Positions 46,785 to 59,594 of a DNA stretch of 64,000 nucleotides are shown here, piece by piece. The notes below the pieces were generated by a model that saw only the letters and a list, made by a program, of their open reading frames with translations, had not been told where the DNA came from and ran no database searches. The stretch's first letter is position 1, and every line of letters begins with the position of its first letter. The stretch is from positions 18,510,640 to 18,574,639 of the forward strand of contig NC_058342.1 in the NCBI RefSeq assembly GCF_905475395.1. Reading direction: 5' to 3'. The stretch is from Chrysoperla carnea (lineage: Eukaryota > Arthropoda > Insecta > Neuroptera > Chrysopidae). A program made the translations under genes and the position numbers.

Positions 46785-48280
46785 CTAGCGCTTTGAAGAA
46801 GGGGAGTAAATACAAATCAATTAATTTTTGTGGTGTATCCTTGTATTTTTCGTTTCGATATGAATGGAAAAATTAAAAATTAGTTAAGGTTTTGTGATAT
46901 ATAAGCTTAACAAAAGAAAATAGACTTATTTTAATACAATTGTTCATTTTGGAAAAAATTTGATACCCAATTTTTAGAAATGCTTGATTCATTACACCCC
47001 TTCCCCCTCAAAATTTTTATATAAAAAATTCTTGTTACATAGAATTTAGAACTAAAATCCACTACAAGAATCTCGTAACATTTAAGAGTAGAAATTTTAT
47101 TTAGCAAAAAATGATTCTTGTTATTTATAAGTAGACGAAAAAAAAATACAAATTTCTTATATTTGTACACAAGTAATCCCAGTATTTATTCATCCCCTAT
47201 CCCCTCTCAAAAAATAACTTTTTTTTTTTGTTCGAAAACTTTTAGAATCTTTTTAGTAATTTAAAAACATAGAATTTAAAAGAAAAATTATTAAAAAAAA
47301 AAGCCAAACTATGCGAGTGACTGTTTTTTGCCAAAATATTTTAAGAAAATTTTCACCATTTTTTTTTTTGGGTTTTCGTAAAAAAAAAATAAATTATTTT
47401 TTACTTGTTTCAAAATTTGGTGTTTCTGTTTTTCATATTTTTGTTTTAATCGTAAGTCGTAATATACAAAAACTATTTTTATAATACGTTATTTCCCCAA
47501 AACAAAAAAAAAAAACAAACATCTCTTAGTAGAGAAATTTACTGTACTTTTCTCTCCCCCCTTGATAATAATTCCATAACTTTTCTTATGTATTTACTTA
47601 GTAAAAACTTACCTTGTGTAATTTTCCTTAAACATCACTTAAATAAACTCATTCGCACAAAATTTTTTGTATTTTATTGCAAGGAAGTTCTTTTTTTTTG
47701 TTTTTAATTTTGGTTTTTAAATTTTTTTTCTAACCTGTCTAAATAATTTAATCTTTGACGAATACTGTAACAGTTGTGCTAAATATTTTTTTCTAGAAAC
47801 TTCAAGAGAGAAAATAACTCAGATTAAATGTTTAGGTAAGTAGATGTTCACGACAAATGTTTAGGTAAGTAGATAAGACCCCAAGAAAATAGGATAAAAG
47901 AAATCGATAAAGGAATGAATGGTGAGCAAAAAGTGTCATTGAAGCATATTTTGAAAAAACAATAATTTCCGAGTAATTGGTGATTAAAAATCGCCGTTGA
48001 AAAAATCAATTTTTCCATCAGTTTTTCTCGTATAACTAGAAAAATTGACATCCTACGAAAAAAGCTATAAACAGAAAATGTAACAAAAAAAGGAAAACAG
48101 AAGTGTACTATTTTATTCGTTTTGGTGCGATATTTCTTGAGCAACAACTGGTTGAAGAGAAATGGCTTTTCGCTGGTAACAACTTATCGAAGAATACTAA
48201 AAACTGGTCAACTATCGATTTCGTGAGCAGTAAGACGGATCGGCATGCGGTTTTTTATCAGCGTTATAAACAAGATACTT
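46785..48280. other. Intergenic, nothing recognised except a short direct repeat
   Basis: AAATGTTTAGGTAAGTAGAT occurs twice at 47,826-47,875. Otherwise AT-rich DNA without a supported gene. Confidence 0.4.
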
Positions 48281-48284
48281 GGTA

Positions 48285-49125
48285 CAGTGAAACTTGATTA
48301 AGTGGGACCTGGATAAGTGAGAAACCTCTATAACTGGAACTTATGTTGAGGTCCCAACACCTTACCACTGAATTACCTTTGCTAGCGGATTCGTTCTTTC
48401 GATTTTATCATCATAGTTACCTCTATAACAGAGACAATGAGTGAATTTTATATGCATTAACCTCTGTAACTGAGAACTCAGATAACATCTTCTTGTTTGT
48501 TTACTTACTCATTCCACCCGGAAATTCCGCACTTAACTAATTTTCAGCCTCAATGACCTTCGGTTCTAGTTTTGCTTTACTATCATACGGATGTTTATTT
48601 AAAAAATGCCGAAAAGAAGGCTCAAATCGTTATCAGTGCGTGAAAAACTGAAGTTAACATCCGCTTCTGAAAGTGGGAAGACTCGCGACATAGTCTTCAT
48701 TGTGTTGAATTTAATGTGCCAAAATCTAGTCTTTGTAGAATAATTTAGAATAAAGAATATTTAGTACGTTTATCAGAATATCCTGAACTTGAACAGTGTT
48801 TGCTAACATTGGGTTAAGCAACTTTGAAACAAAAAACGTTCCGGTAAGTGGTAGATGATTAAAGAAAAAGCACAAGATTTCACGCGAAGGCTCGGTATTC
48901 ATAATTTTTGTAGCAGCAATGATATTGATCATACATTGTTTTATTTAACAATCGCACCTCTATAACTGAAATAACCTTTATTCTAACCTCTATTAATTAA
49001 TCCTCTGTAAATGAGACAGATATTTATTTATACCTGGGTATCTGAGATACTGGGTAAATGGTGTACCTCTATCACTAAGACAAATTTGCAGATCCCTTGA
49101 TGTTTCGCTTAACCAGGTTCCACTG
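48285..49125 (+). mobile_element. pogo/Tigger-type transposon, internally deleted, 841 bp
   Basis: The ends CAGTGAAACTTGATTAAGTG and (inverted) CAGTGGAACCTGGTTAAGCG are flanked by TA (48,283-48,284 and 49,126-49,127). Additional sub-terminal ACCTCTATAACTG repeats occur throughout. It contains the first codons of the transposase (next entry). Confidence 0.8.
48606..48743 (+). pseudogene. Tigger/pogo transposase remnant, N-terminal psq/HTH domain only
   Basis: Reads MPKRRLKSLSVREKLKLTSA then SESGKTRDI before losing similarity and stopping after 45 residues. Lys/Arg-rich MxKRxxKSLSxxEKLxxI is the usual start of the CENP-B-like N-terminal helix-turn-helix of Tigger/pogo transposases. The CENP-B second domain and DDE catalytic core are missing. 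Confidence 0.65.
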
Positions 49126-49316
49126 TATATATTTTATGCAAAAAAATTACTATTAAAATATTTATCAAGAATATTGATTGAACTATTTGTTTAATAAAGA
49201 CATTATTTGATGCTCTGTTTCTCAGTAATGACCTCATGGTGGCAATGAATCTTAACTGTATTCAATGTTTTATAGCAGAAACATAAATATTGTATGTGAT
49301 AGACTAAACACACCTA

Positions 49317-49926
49317 TAGTCTAGTCAACAAGTTCAAATTGGTTAAATATAGAGATAAGGGTCGTAAAAATGCGTGTGATAACTCTTTGGATTCGGAATG
49401 ATTTCTAGAAAAATATACCGGAAGCATTTTTTGGCACATAAAAAATTGCGAAAGTTATAAACAATTAAGGATAAAAAAAAATATATTTCGTTTTTCGTCA
49501 ATATTTAAGAAATTTAAAATAAACATTCATAAAGAAGAGGAAATTTCCAAAAAAGAACCTACTCCCGAAACTCTATCTTCATTATTTATAATTTTAATTT
49601 AACACTGAAAATAGGTCTTCGTGCGTCATTTTTAGATTGCTGTAATAGCGACAAAAATGATTGCACCAAATAATTTTTTAAAGATATTAAATATTAATTT
49701 AAAACACTCTAAAAAATGTATTATCGTTGGAAATTTATCTCAAAGTTAATTTTCCAACAAGTCAATATTTAAGAAATATCCTTTTTTTTTCATCTTTAAT
49801 TGTTTATAACTTTTGCAATTTTTTATGTGCTAAAAAACGCATTCGGCACATTTTTCTAGACATAATTTCGAATCCAAAAGCTATCACACGTATTTTTTTA
49901 TCAATTTGAACTTGTTGGCTAGACTA
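49317..49926. mobile_element. Foldback element, 610 bp
   Basis: TAGTCTAGTCAACAAGTTCA at the left mirrors TGAACTTGTTGGCTAGACTA at the right. The arms continue inward through GGATTCGGAATGATTTCTAG, GGCACATAAAAAATTGCGAA and TTATAAACAATTAAGGAT with complements on the right. Confidence 0.7.
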
Positions 49927-50212
49927 ACCCGTTACTATCTGATTCATGTGATAGTACTATCAACGAAGAAAGTTGTCTGTGTGTAATAAAAATTTTAAAA
50001 TAAAATAAATGACATAACATTTTACTGACAATGGGCATATACAGCAGAAAATGAGCACTATAAAAAAGCGTCCGATAATATTCTGTTAATTTAACATTCT
50101 TTAGTATTTTATCTGCACTTGATTTTGACACTCAAAATAAAAAGTAAAAATTAAAATTACAAACCAAAAATAAATCCTGAAAGTCAATATGTTTTTTCAA
50201 TTTCAAAATCCA

Positions 50213-50660
50213 TTAAAGTGAAACCTGGTTAAGCTTGAGCTGGATAAGTGAGAAACCTCCATAACTGGAACTCATGCTGAGGTCTTAACACTTTGGCACT
50301 GAATCCTCTGTTAGTGAGACGAAGATATATCTGGGATTAAATTATTGTTATTTCCTGTATATCGGGGATTCGTTCTTTCGATTTTATCATCATAGCTACC
50401 TCTATAACTGAGACAGCGAATGAAATTTATATGTATTAATCTCTGTAACTGAGAACTGAGATAACATCGTTTTGTTTGTTTACTAACTTATTCTTATTCT
50501 ACCCGCCAATTCCGCACTTAACTAATTTTCAGCCTCAAGTTTTAGTTTTGCTTTACTATCATACGGATGTTTAATTGAAAAATGTCGAAACGAAGATTCA
50601 AATCGTTATCAGTACGTGAAAAACTAAAAACTCAAGTTTAAGATTTTCCGGAAATGGTGG
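50213..50660 (+). mobile_element. Second pogo/Tigger copy, truncated
   Basis: Starts AGTGAAACCTGGTTAAGCTT and parallels the 48,285 element to its transposase start (ATG at 50,582, MSKRRFKSLSVREKLK then an early stop). No right terminal repeat was found, so the copy is truncated. Confidence 0.65.
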
Positions 50661-51872
50661 ATTTTGGCGCCGGAAGTGCTGCTATTCAAAAAAACTAAAA
50701 AAGAAGTTAAACAGCATAAAAACCACTATCTTTCCCGGCATACATTTTATTTTTAAAGTCAACCTCCTACTCGAAAAAATTCATTGTAAATTCTTCAACG
50801 TTGTACTTCATTGATGACGTAATGTTGATGAAGATGATGTTGAAGAACAAATCGAAATGATAACGGACGATGTATGTTGAAAGAAGTTGAAATTAACCAC
50901 AGAATGAAGTCATGAAGTGAAATATGATGAATAACTCAAGAAGCCTAGACGAAAAGATGGGTGCTACGTAAAAAGTTCTTTGATGTTAAGCTTAACGAGT
51001 CTAAGTTTAAGGGAGGGGTTCAGTTCATCATTTAAATTGTGAAATTTTATTAATTTTCGGTAAAATTATGCGAAAAGTTTTCACTATCTTCGTTACAACG
51101 AATATCGATTGTATATTCGTCTATGAAATTCAAATAATTAAAATTTCGATTTAATAAATTCTTTGGTTTTTGTTCATTTAACCAAAAATAACGGTAAAAA
51201 TCATTTTTCGATCGAGGACTAATAAAAAAACAATTGATATTAATAATAATATTATTTATTGAATACTAATTAATATTTCGAATACAATATTTTGTTGTTT
51301 GTTTTTTACGTATTAATATAATAATACTATTTTTAAATTCTATAAATAACTCTGTTTTTTTATTTGTTTGTTAAAGGTAAAATTAATATTTAATTAAATA
51401 AAATACTTTCATCCAAAATAAAAAAAAAATTCAAATAATCTATCAATAATATGTATAATAAAAATAAAACACAATTAACGTTTTTTTATTTTAATTAGTT
51501 TTTATTTTAACAACGAGGATTTAAATGAACAATCCCCAATAATCTTTATTTTAGAATCCTTTTTTTAATTTTATTTAAATGAAGAGATTTTTAAAAAAAA
51601 AGTGTTGACGAGAAAAATGGCTGAGATTTAATTGAAATTATTTGCTATCTTTCTCCAAAAAAGCGGATGAAGAAAGCGCTAACTTAAATCGTCAGCCAAT
51701 AATTCATCAACGTTCGCAACTGCTTTTATTCGTATTTTTAAATCTGGTCTACAAAAACACGGAATACTAATCTTTGTTTAACTGGATAGATGAAATTAAA
51801 AACAATCGAAATTAAAAGATATCCTAGCATCGTCGAAACTAGAATTCGACCCAAAAGTATGCGTATAAAAAG

Positions 51873-52074
51873 CATAGAGATATTACCATACAGCTGCAAA
51901 GTCGCCGCCCAAACGGTTGATCGTAGTAGAGAGAGACATATAAAGTAAATGCGTATAGCTGTCTTCGCCTCTCTTATTCGCCTAAAATTTTTGTCCCTTT
52001 GTTACCTCTCTCACTGCGGTCAAGAATTCACTTATTTGCCTATGTCTATACAACTTTATGGTATTATTTCTATG
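51873..52074. mobile_element. MITE, about 200 bp
   Basis: CATAGAGATATTACCATACA at the left mirrors TTTATGGTATTATTTCTATG at the right, about 25 bases with a few mismatches. Confidence 0.55.
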
Positions 52075-52079
52075 ATAGA

Positions 52080-53095
52080 AAGAAAATAAAGAGACGTCAT
52101 TTTAAAAAGACAAATAGAGAATATTATTTCCAAATTCTTTAAAGAGGATTGAGACACGTTAATTACAGTTTTAGGGCGATGACTGATCCCCATTTTAGTT
52201 AAGAAAGAGATACTAAATGTAACTAAAATATTAATTCATTATTTATTAATCATGGTGTGCCAACCACAGTTTGTCTCGTTTTGATTACGGTCTTAAATAA
52301 CAGACAATCGATTGACGTATAGATTTCTCCTAATTAGATACCGAATTTGTGATCATATTCTACCGATTGATACTGTTAAAAATTGTAATTAGGGACGAAA
52401 ACCTATTTCTGGATCAAAAAATACGTACGGCTTTACATAGAGATATATGTCACAGCCAACTAGCTAAATTAGCTGTTCAATTAACAGCTTAGGCTTTTTA
52501 CTAAACGTAGCCATTCAACGATATTCTGCCATTCAATAAAACAGCGTTATCCGTGTTATTGCAAACAAGATTTTCTTTAGTATTGTCAAAATTTTACACA
52601 CTTCAAAACATTTTTAGAAAAATCTCTTAATTATACAAAAAAATCAATTCTAAAACCCATTTCACACGATTGACTTTTGATTCGTATGTCATATTTATAA
52701 TATATATTCAAAATAAATACGATAAAAGTCAAAGTTTGTGTCTTAAAAATTAATAAACAGTTTTTATTCAAAATAAAAATAATTGCTCAATAATTAATTT
52801 TTCAAGAAAAATTAAACATTGCTTAAATCAGTCTATTCTTGTTAAGTAATAATATTAATAATATTGGTCTTCTCTTCAAGCTTTTTGAATAGAAACCATT
52901 TTCCACAATATAGAAAAATAGTGAGGGATTATCAAACACGAAAAATATACAATTGAGATTAAATTCAGTAAAACAGTTGTAGCGTTAATTATTGACACCT
53001 TAAAATCGACGAGAATCAGAAGTGAAATTTAACTCTTAAAATACAGTCAAAATTGATTATAGTGAGATCGGCAAATCGGTTATTACTATAACTTG
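52080..53095. other. Intergenic, nothing recognised
   Basis: No supported gene or clear repeat. Confidence 0.4.
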
Positions 53096-53096
53096 A

Positions 53097-53300
53097 CAAG
53101 ATTCAAACTAAATCCAAGGTGGGGAGGAGGATGAAACGGCATCTCATCTTCTCTGTCACTGATGACTTAAGCCAGCCATTCTTAAACAATCCCAATCGTT
53201 AGAGCACTTCTGCTGTTCTTAAACGGCTTCAAATAGTTCATGGAAATCGGGGATGGATCAACCATTTGTCGGTACCACAAGGGACTCTATGATGTAATTG
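53097..53300 (+). mobile_element. LINE ORF2 C-terminal remnant
   Basis: GGGGAGGAGGATGAAACGGC encodes GEEDETASHLLCH, the segment after RNase H in I/Jockey-group LINEs; a stop follows. Further on, out of frame, ILKRLQIVHGNRGWINHL-like sequence continues. Confidence 0.5.
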
Positions 53301-54190
53301 TGTCCCATTCCAGGACTTTAAATATTCTAGAATTCATTAAAACAAATTTCATTACAATTATTATATCTCGAAATTTAATGCCCTATGATTAGAAAAATGC
53401 GGCGTTCTGCCTAAGTTTGATAATTGATTTTGAGTACAGTGTCATCAGATACTCAACCTAACTGAAGGTCCTTCTATGCTTTATTATTTGAACTGTTTTA
53501 ACTTATGATTTATAAATTATTTCTAAGGAATTATCTTTGAATAATTAATATTTACAATTTTCACGTGAAATTTTTTAAAATTTCCTATAAAATAATTCGT
53601 TTAAAAAAAAACTTACATGTCAGATCAATTGTCTGATGAAATTGTTTATGTTTAAATCAGCGCGCTTATAAACTATCACAATCTGACAACGCTGTAAAAC
53701 GACACAACGGAAAGTTTATGTCATGGGCGGAGAATTACTCACGCTGTCTTAAAGAACTATTAAATCCCACCTCTGATGTATTCAGCCATAAACAAAAACT
53801 TAGTATATACTTATTACGTTCTTAAAAACATCTCTAAATAGAAAATGAGCATCATTATCCAGGAACGTAACTAACAGTTTGTGAATCACTATGGGATTTT
53901 AAATTTTTTATATTGATCTACTGATTTTTTCATTGAATGAAAAGACAAAAGATACCTACTTTATTTTACATTTTAATGTGCTCCCCATATTTGCTCCCCC
54001 AGTCTTTTATAGCTGCGACAGTTGTCCTAGTATTTTATATAAACTCGAGATTTTCACACTACAACGGCGATTAACGGACATGGTGACCCAAATTAAAATA
54101 AAAACAATTATTTTAATGTTTTATGAAAACTATAGGAGAACCCTCCTATTTTTGTTATTAAAAGGAATATCGACTTGAAATTTTGCAACC
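53300..54190. other. Intergenic, nothing recognised
   Basis: AT-rich DNA without a supported gene. Confidence 0.4.
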
Positions 54191-54193
54191 ATA

Positions 54194-55104
54194 CAGAGTG
54201 ATGGGTCACATTTATAAGATACTTAACCATAATTAGAACTTTAAACTCAGCCTACTACAAATTGACAAATAGGATCGGTGCTTAATATTTTAAAAAACTA
54301 TTGAAAAAAATTGCTTAGAATATGTTTTTATTCCCATATAGTGATTTTATTCATTTTTTTTTTCATTATTTTGGTTCTTACTCAAAATTATTATAAATTA
54401 ACTGAAATATTTGAATACATAAAACTATTAAATTATCAATTTGTCCAATTTTTACATTCCATAGCATACTAGTTATAAAATTAAAAAAATAAACCTTTAT
54501 AATTAGTGTGCCATGGAATGCAAAAACTGGTCAAATTGATAATTTATTATAGTATGTATTCAAATATTTCAATAAAATTGTAATAATTTTGGGTAAGGAC
54601 CAAAATAATGAAAAAAATCGGAATATGGGAATAAAAAAATATTCTAAGCAACTTTTTCCAATGGTTATTTTCGATGACTCTAACCATTTCTAACTGTAGT
54701 AGGCTGAGTTTCAAGTTCTGATTTAGGTTATATATCTTACAAAATGTGACCCCCCTGATAAAAAAGTCCGATTCAGTTCTGATTCAAATTCCCCTTCATT
54801 CTGATCGAATTCCGATTCAATCCAATATGAAATTTCCAATTCGATCCCATTAATGTATTGGAACCAATTGGAAATTTCCGATTAGTTCTATTGGATTCAA
54901 TCGGAAGGAATTGGAAATTTTATTCCTAATTAAATCCGATTCATTTAAATTAAATTTCGATTCAAAATTTTAATTGTTTTCAATGAGAATGAATCAGAAT
55001 GAATTGAAATTTTTTTCCAATTGAATCCATTCATTCATTCCGATTGGTTGAATTGGAAATTTCCGATTCATTAATCAGACTTTTTTATCAGGGCCACCGC
55101 TCTG
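54194..55104. mobile_element. Mariner-like palindromic MITE carrying a nested MITE
   Basis: It begins CAGAGTGATGGGTCACATTT after TA (54,192-54,193) and ends CCACCGCTCTG before TA (55,105-55,106). The long arms mirror through AAACTCAGCCTACTAC, CAATTTGTCCAATTTTTACA and others, with the centre near 54,480. The right terminal repeat is split by the element at 54,753-55,093. Confidence 0.7.
54753..55093. mobile_element. Nested MITE, ends CCCTGATAAAAAAGTC
   Basis: CCCTGATAAAAAAGTCCGAT at the left mirrors ATCAGACTTTTTTATCAGGG at the right. The interior is built of GATTCAATC/GGAAATTTCC-type repeats; a related internal stretch lies inside the hAT MITE at 58,916-59,040. Confidence 0.75.
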
Positions 55105-55960
55105 TATAACTGGTATACGATAATTTCTAATCGATATTCCTATAAATAACGAAAATATGAGGGTGTCTTCATCTTAAATTCGACACACTGTATAATTCAT
55201 TAACATAATTTTTGCTGTCAAAGATTGTTAAATTCATCTATCTTGTATGTATGTATGGTAAGCAATATACAATATTGTAAACAACATTTCCGTTAAATAT
55301 TATATAAGTATACGAGCTAACATCTATGGCTCTTTTTTTTTATCGCTAGATAGTATCTTTTTTAGCATTAAAATCCCTTAAACATCATTAGATACGTTCC
55401 TTTAGGAATTATCCATCTCTCCAAAATTTATACAAATTAATTTTTGGCAGTTAGGCTGGTTTATACAAAGTTTTGCTTAAAATTAAAAATTAGAAGGTGC
55501 CACATGTTATTTATATTAGCTAGAAAATACTATGCAAAAATTATTACAATTTTTTTTGAAACTTTGCAAAGATATTTTTTTTTTTTTTTGTAGACAGCAT
55601 TTTAAAAATTTATATAAAAATGAAAAAATTCGATTATCAAATTTGTTTAAGCATCATCTATCTTCGAAAATATTTTAGACAAATATTAAATACGGATCTT
55701 CATAAATCAATCCGTTTTATAACTATTTATATATACGTTCCATTTTTAATGGAACTTTTTATTTGGAACATTATATTACTATTTGTAATAATATGTGTTC
55801 ACGTAGACGAAAAATCTTTTCAACCTCAAAAAAATTCGATGCGAATTCATTTGAATATTTTTATACATCGGATTAAAACTGGATTTCTCGAAAAATTACA
55901 ACTTTAATAAAATGGTGTATAAATTCAAAAAAAAAAATATATACATCGAATGAAACCTTA
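55105..55960. other. Intergenic, nothing recognised
   Basis: A 95-residue open frame at 55,620-55,907 is Ile/Phe/Leu-rich with no recognisable domain and no splice or poly(A) support. Confidence 0.35.
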
Positions 55961-56246
55961 AAGAACTTTTTGCTTAAAATTCACACTGTTTTACGTTTTA
56001 CAGGTCAAATTTTTCGTTGCGAGATCAAAGCGAGACGTATCACAAAACGCAGCGACAAAATGATGGACCCGATCTGTCGAAAAAGTACTGAGTAAGGAAT
56101 GATTGAAAGATTTTTAAAAGAAAATCTCCAATGAGATAATTTTGCCGAGTCACAATTTCAGAGAGATCTATTCTAAAGCTTTAACTTTCGTTAATGTTTA
56201 CGATTAAGAAGCCAACATTCGATGTGGGATTTCCGATAAAGAACCC

Positions 56247-56410
56247 AAGCTAGCGGCAAACTATGTTGTGCATAACCACAGCTAAACCATTTGACCTTGT
56301 CTAATTGAAACTAAACAGAGTACAGGTGGGAAGGATAGTGGGTTTTTTTACAGGATATTGTTAATCGAACTACTATTTTCCCAGTTTAAGAATCTCAGAC
56401 GATCCCACAT
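56247..56410 (+). mobile_element. LINE 3' fragment
   Basis: AAGCTAGCGGCAAACTATGT … ATAACCACAGCTAAACCATTTGAC … GACGATCCCACATTT parallels 16,929-17,065 in order. Confidence 0.45.
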
Positions 56411-57116
56411 TTGAGCATAAATGATAATCGATGAAACCTTTATGCATGTTATTTGCTCCTGTATAAGTTTACAGTCATTAAGGTATAGAATTTTTGGGCC
56501 TGCAACTTTAGGCTGATCAATCCTGAAATCGTTGATCTTTTGCGTTACCCCTCTCCTCAACATAATCAGATTTACATGAGAGCGTCTACAATTTTGGTAT
56601 AAATTTCGGCAGAGAAACTATGATCTTTGTGCCTCTCTCATCGATCTCTACCTACAGGTGTTCGAGATGTTCTCGAGAACACATCTTATTGTTTTTTATT
56701 TTACGACCCAAGTTGTCCAAGCTGTTCTGAAAAATGAAAGGGCTTTCAGATTTTTACGTTTTGAAAGAGTATAACTGGGGTACTTTCAACGAAACCTCTT
56801 CTATGGTGTTTTTTTTATTCAGAACGGATATTTGAAACAAATTTCTTCGACTATATCTAGGTTTCATAATTGATTATCTATTTTTGGAATTTTGTTTCGA
56901 CTTTGTTGGATTTTTCATCTACGTGTTATGTATTTCTTGAAATATTTTTCAAAAAGCATAAAATCTACAGACCTAAAAAATAAATATTTTTATTGCCAAA
57001 TGAATTTTCTATAAATCAGTCCGAAAATTTTAAGTACTGATGGTTTTTTTAAAGGTAATTTTAAATGGCAAAATTGTACTAAGTTAATATAATAAATTCA
57101 AAATTGTTATTCTTTC

Positions 57117-57218
<102 letters not shown>

Positions 57219-57391
57219 CAAGTGTTTATTTTTATACATTATTCTATTAATCTTTAAGAATCACCCTGTACAAGCTGCCTGATTTACACGATTTACTTTT
57301 ATCGAAAAAAATCAAAAAGGTTAGGGGATAAATATTTTTTAGTGATTTATTTTGAGATTCTAATACATTTAGAGTATAAATTCAACCATTG

Positions 57392-57872
57392 CTTGGTGAG
57401 GTAATGTGACGTAGTTTATGTACATGGAAGTCAGTGGGTAATACAGGTTTATAGTACAGTATTCTGTATAGTGAAGTGAAGCAGTTTGTTTGTTGTGAGT
57501 TTTTATGGAATCACAACATGCCATATATGCCAGCCGAGAGAAAGGCCCGGTGAATTTCGAACGGTGCAAACAATCATTTCTCTCTCGCCCAATGGTTGCT
57601 CGCGCATCTTTTGACAGTTCTCGTGTTAATTATTTTTACCAACACATTTATATAAATTTGTCTATCTATATACAAACATTTTTTTTAATTACCGCGCATG
57701 CCCATATTAGATAACCGTTCCTCTTGCGGGGTAAATAGACGGCTAACCATATTGTATATACGTGACATACAAACTGCATCCCCTGACTTTAAAAAAATTT
57801 ACATAATAGATATACGTGCGTTACCCACTGACGTCCATCATACATAAAACTGCGTCACATTACGTCACCAAG
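57392..57872. mobile_element. TIR element, 481 bp
   Basis: CTTGGTGAGGTAATGTGACG at the left mirrors CGTCACATTACGTCACCAAG at the right. Inverted similarity extends about 60 bases through AGTCAGTGGGTAA and TTACCCACTGACGT. TTG flanks both ends, a possible 3-bp duplication. Confidence 0.7.
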
Positions 57873-58623
57873 TTGGGTTTCAATTTTCAATCGACCTTAA
57901 TTTAAAAATATGGTTATTTAACCTGTTGTTTGGCTGAATAGTGTTCTAAAATTATCTTCTTGAGAGTGGAAGAGCGAAAATTTTGTTTAAATTAAAGGAG
58001 ATTCTTCACTTCTTGTATTTTTATCACAAGAAATATTCAGCAAAAATTTGCAATTTATTTTGCATATTTACCGTGATTAGCACACCCGTATGTTTTAATC
58101 ACCCAGAAAAATTTCCTGTGGGGGAAAGTTTCTGATTAAAAAGAGATTCTTCACTTTTGGCATCGTCTTTCACCCAAATTTGAATTATTAAAGTCACACT
58201 GAAGTTTAACGCGATTACAATGTAGATACGACATAAGTCACGGAAATCCGATGGCTTGACTTATTAGACAAATATTTTCCAAAACATTGCCTGAAATTGA
58301 TCCGAGACAGTTTTTCGTAGGAAGGGATTAATCGAATATTCTCTATGGTATGGCCCGAAATCTTATAAGAAATCCGACATTTTGGAGAGATTTTGGGCGG
58401 TATCTCCAGAAATACGCAACTGGTCGAAATGAACTGAATTTTTATTATTCAAATTAAATAAAGGAGATATATTATAACAAAATAGATGCTTTTAGGGCTC
58501 CTTTACATAATATTCCAAATTTGCGGAAAATAAAAATTTTGTATTTCTCGATATCTTTTTAAGAGTAAATCCAGTCCAAATTCTTAAGCGTTATAAAAAA
58601 TAGATTCGTATAATGTTCTACGT

Positions 58624-59126
58624 CAGGGATGGCGAACCTTTTTACATCAACGTGCCATTTTATAAAAGAAATGCTTAATGAGATCATAGACGTGTCGTCA
58701 AATAACTCTGACTTCGTAATTATTGAGATTGATAATTATTGAAAAATTATTTCTTCCTTAATGACGTTTCCTACGCAATATCTAGCAAAAATAGCCAAAT
58801 GTTCAGATTTATTAGTGACGTGAATGCTTTCGTCAAGATAGAGCGATATGAAAGGAACATAGTTAATGTCAATTTTTTGTTGATATATTACATTTCCGAC
58901 CAGTTTTAAAATTCCAGTGCCAATCCAATAGAATCCAACATGAAATTTCCAATTCGATCCTATTCATGAATTACAACTAATTGCAAATTACCGATTAGTT
59001 CTATTAGATTGAATCGGAATTCAATCGACATTAATTGAAAAATTTTCTCTTTGTGGTCGGTGGGGTACAGAAAATATTGTGTCTCGTGTCATTAGTGGTA
59101 CCCATGTCATTTTTTCACCATCCCTG
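58624..59126. mobile_element. hAT-type MITE, 503 bp, 8-bp target duplication
   Basis: The ends are CAGGGATGGCGAACCTTTTT and (inverted) CAGGGATGGTGAAAAAATGA. TTCTACGT is repeated exactly on both sides (58,616-58,623 and 59,127-59,134). The 8-bp duplication and CAGGG ends are hAT hallmarks. No transposase frame. Confidence 0.88.
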
Positions 59127-59481
59127 TTCTACGTCATCCCAAAACTAGGCTAATTAACCACATTTTTTTTTTTTAATAAATATCGCGCGGTTCTATCGAA
59201 CGAATTGACAATATTTTTACAGTACAATTATAATTTTAATGAGCACAGCCAATAATAAAGAATTCAAATGTAAAATTAATCACTTGAATATCGAGAAAAT
59301 TAAAACAGATATTTCAAAAATTGTTAAAAAATAAAAAAAATTAAATCGATTCAAAAACCAAGTTAAATTTAAAATAAAAATTATAAATTTTTTGAAGCTA
59401 TGGCACTCTTTTTTAAGTATCCGAAAATTTAAAATAAAATATTGCATTATTCTTCTTCTTTTTTAAGTACAAATTTTTCTT

Positions 59482-59594
59482 TTATGAGTAAAAATTTTCA
59501 CGTTGTTGATATAATGGTAATGGTGTTATTGGAGATAATTCATCTTCATCCAATGGCGGTGCTGGAATCTGTGGCAACGAGTTTAAGGCTTTTT
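59482..59594 (-). CDS. PLEKHA-like gene, last coding exon and stop
   Basis: The minus strand shows a T-rich tract and TTTCCACAG acceptor, then 113 bases ending in TAA. The previous exon leaves one base (G); with the first two bases here it forms a Glu codon, and the frame continues KALNSLPQIPAPPLDEDEL then SPITPLPLYQQRENFYS. Both other frames stop early, so the phase match is strong evidence. The tail is proline-rich and acidic and ends in Phe-Tyr-Ser, with no classical PDZ motif. The intron to the previous exon is 3.4 kb and packed with repeats. The gene runs toward 14-3-3 zeta (convergent). Confidence 0.85.

Noticed and set aside
55620..55907. 95-residue hydrophobic frame
   Set aside because: Ile/Phe/Leu-rich because of base composition; no membrane-protein family recognised and no gene signals.
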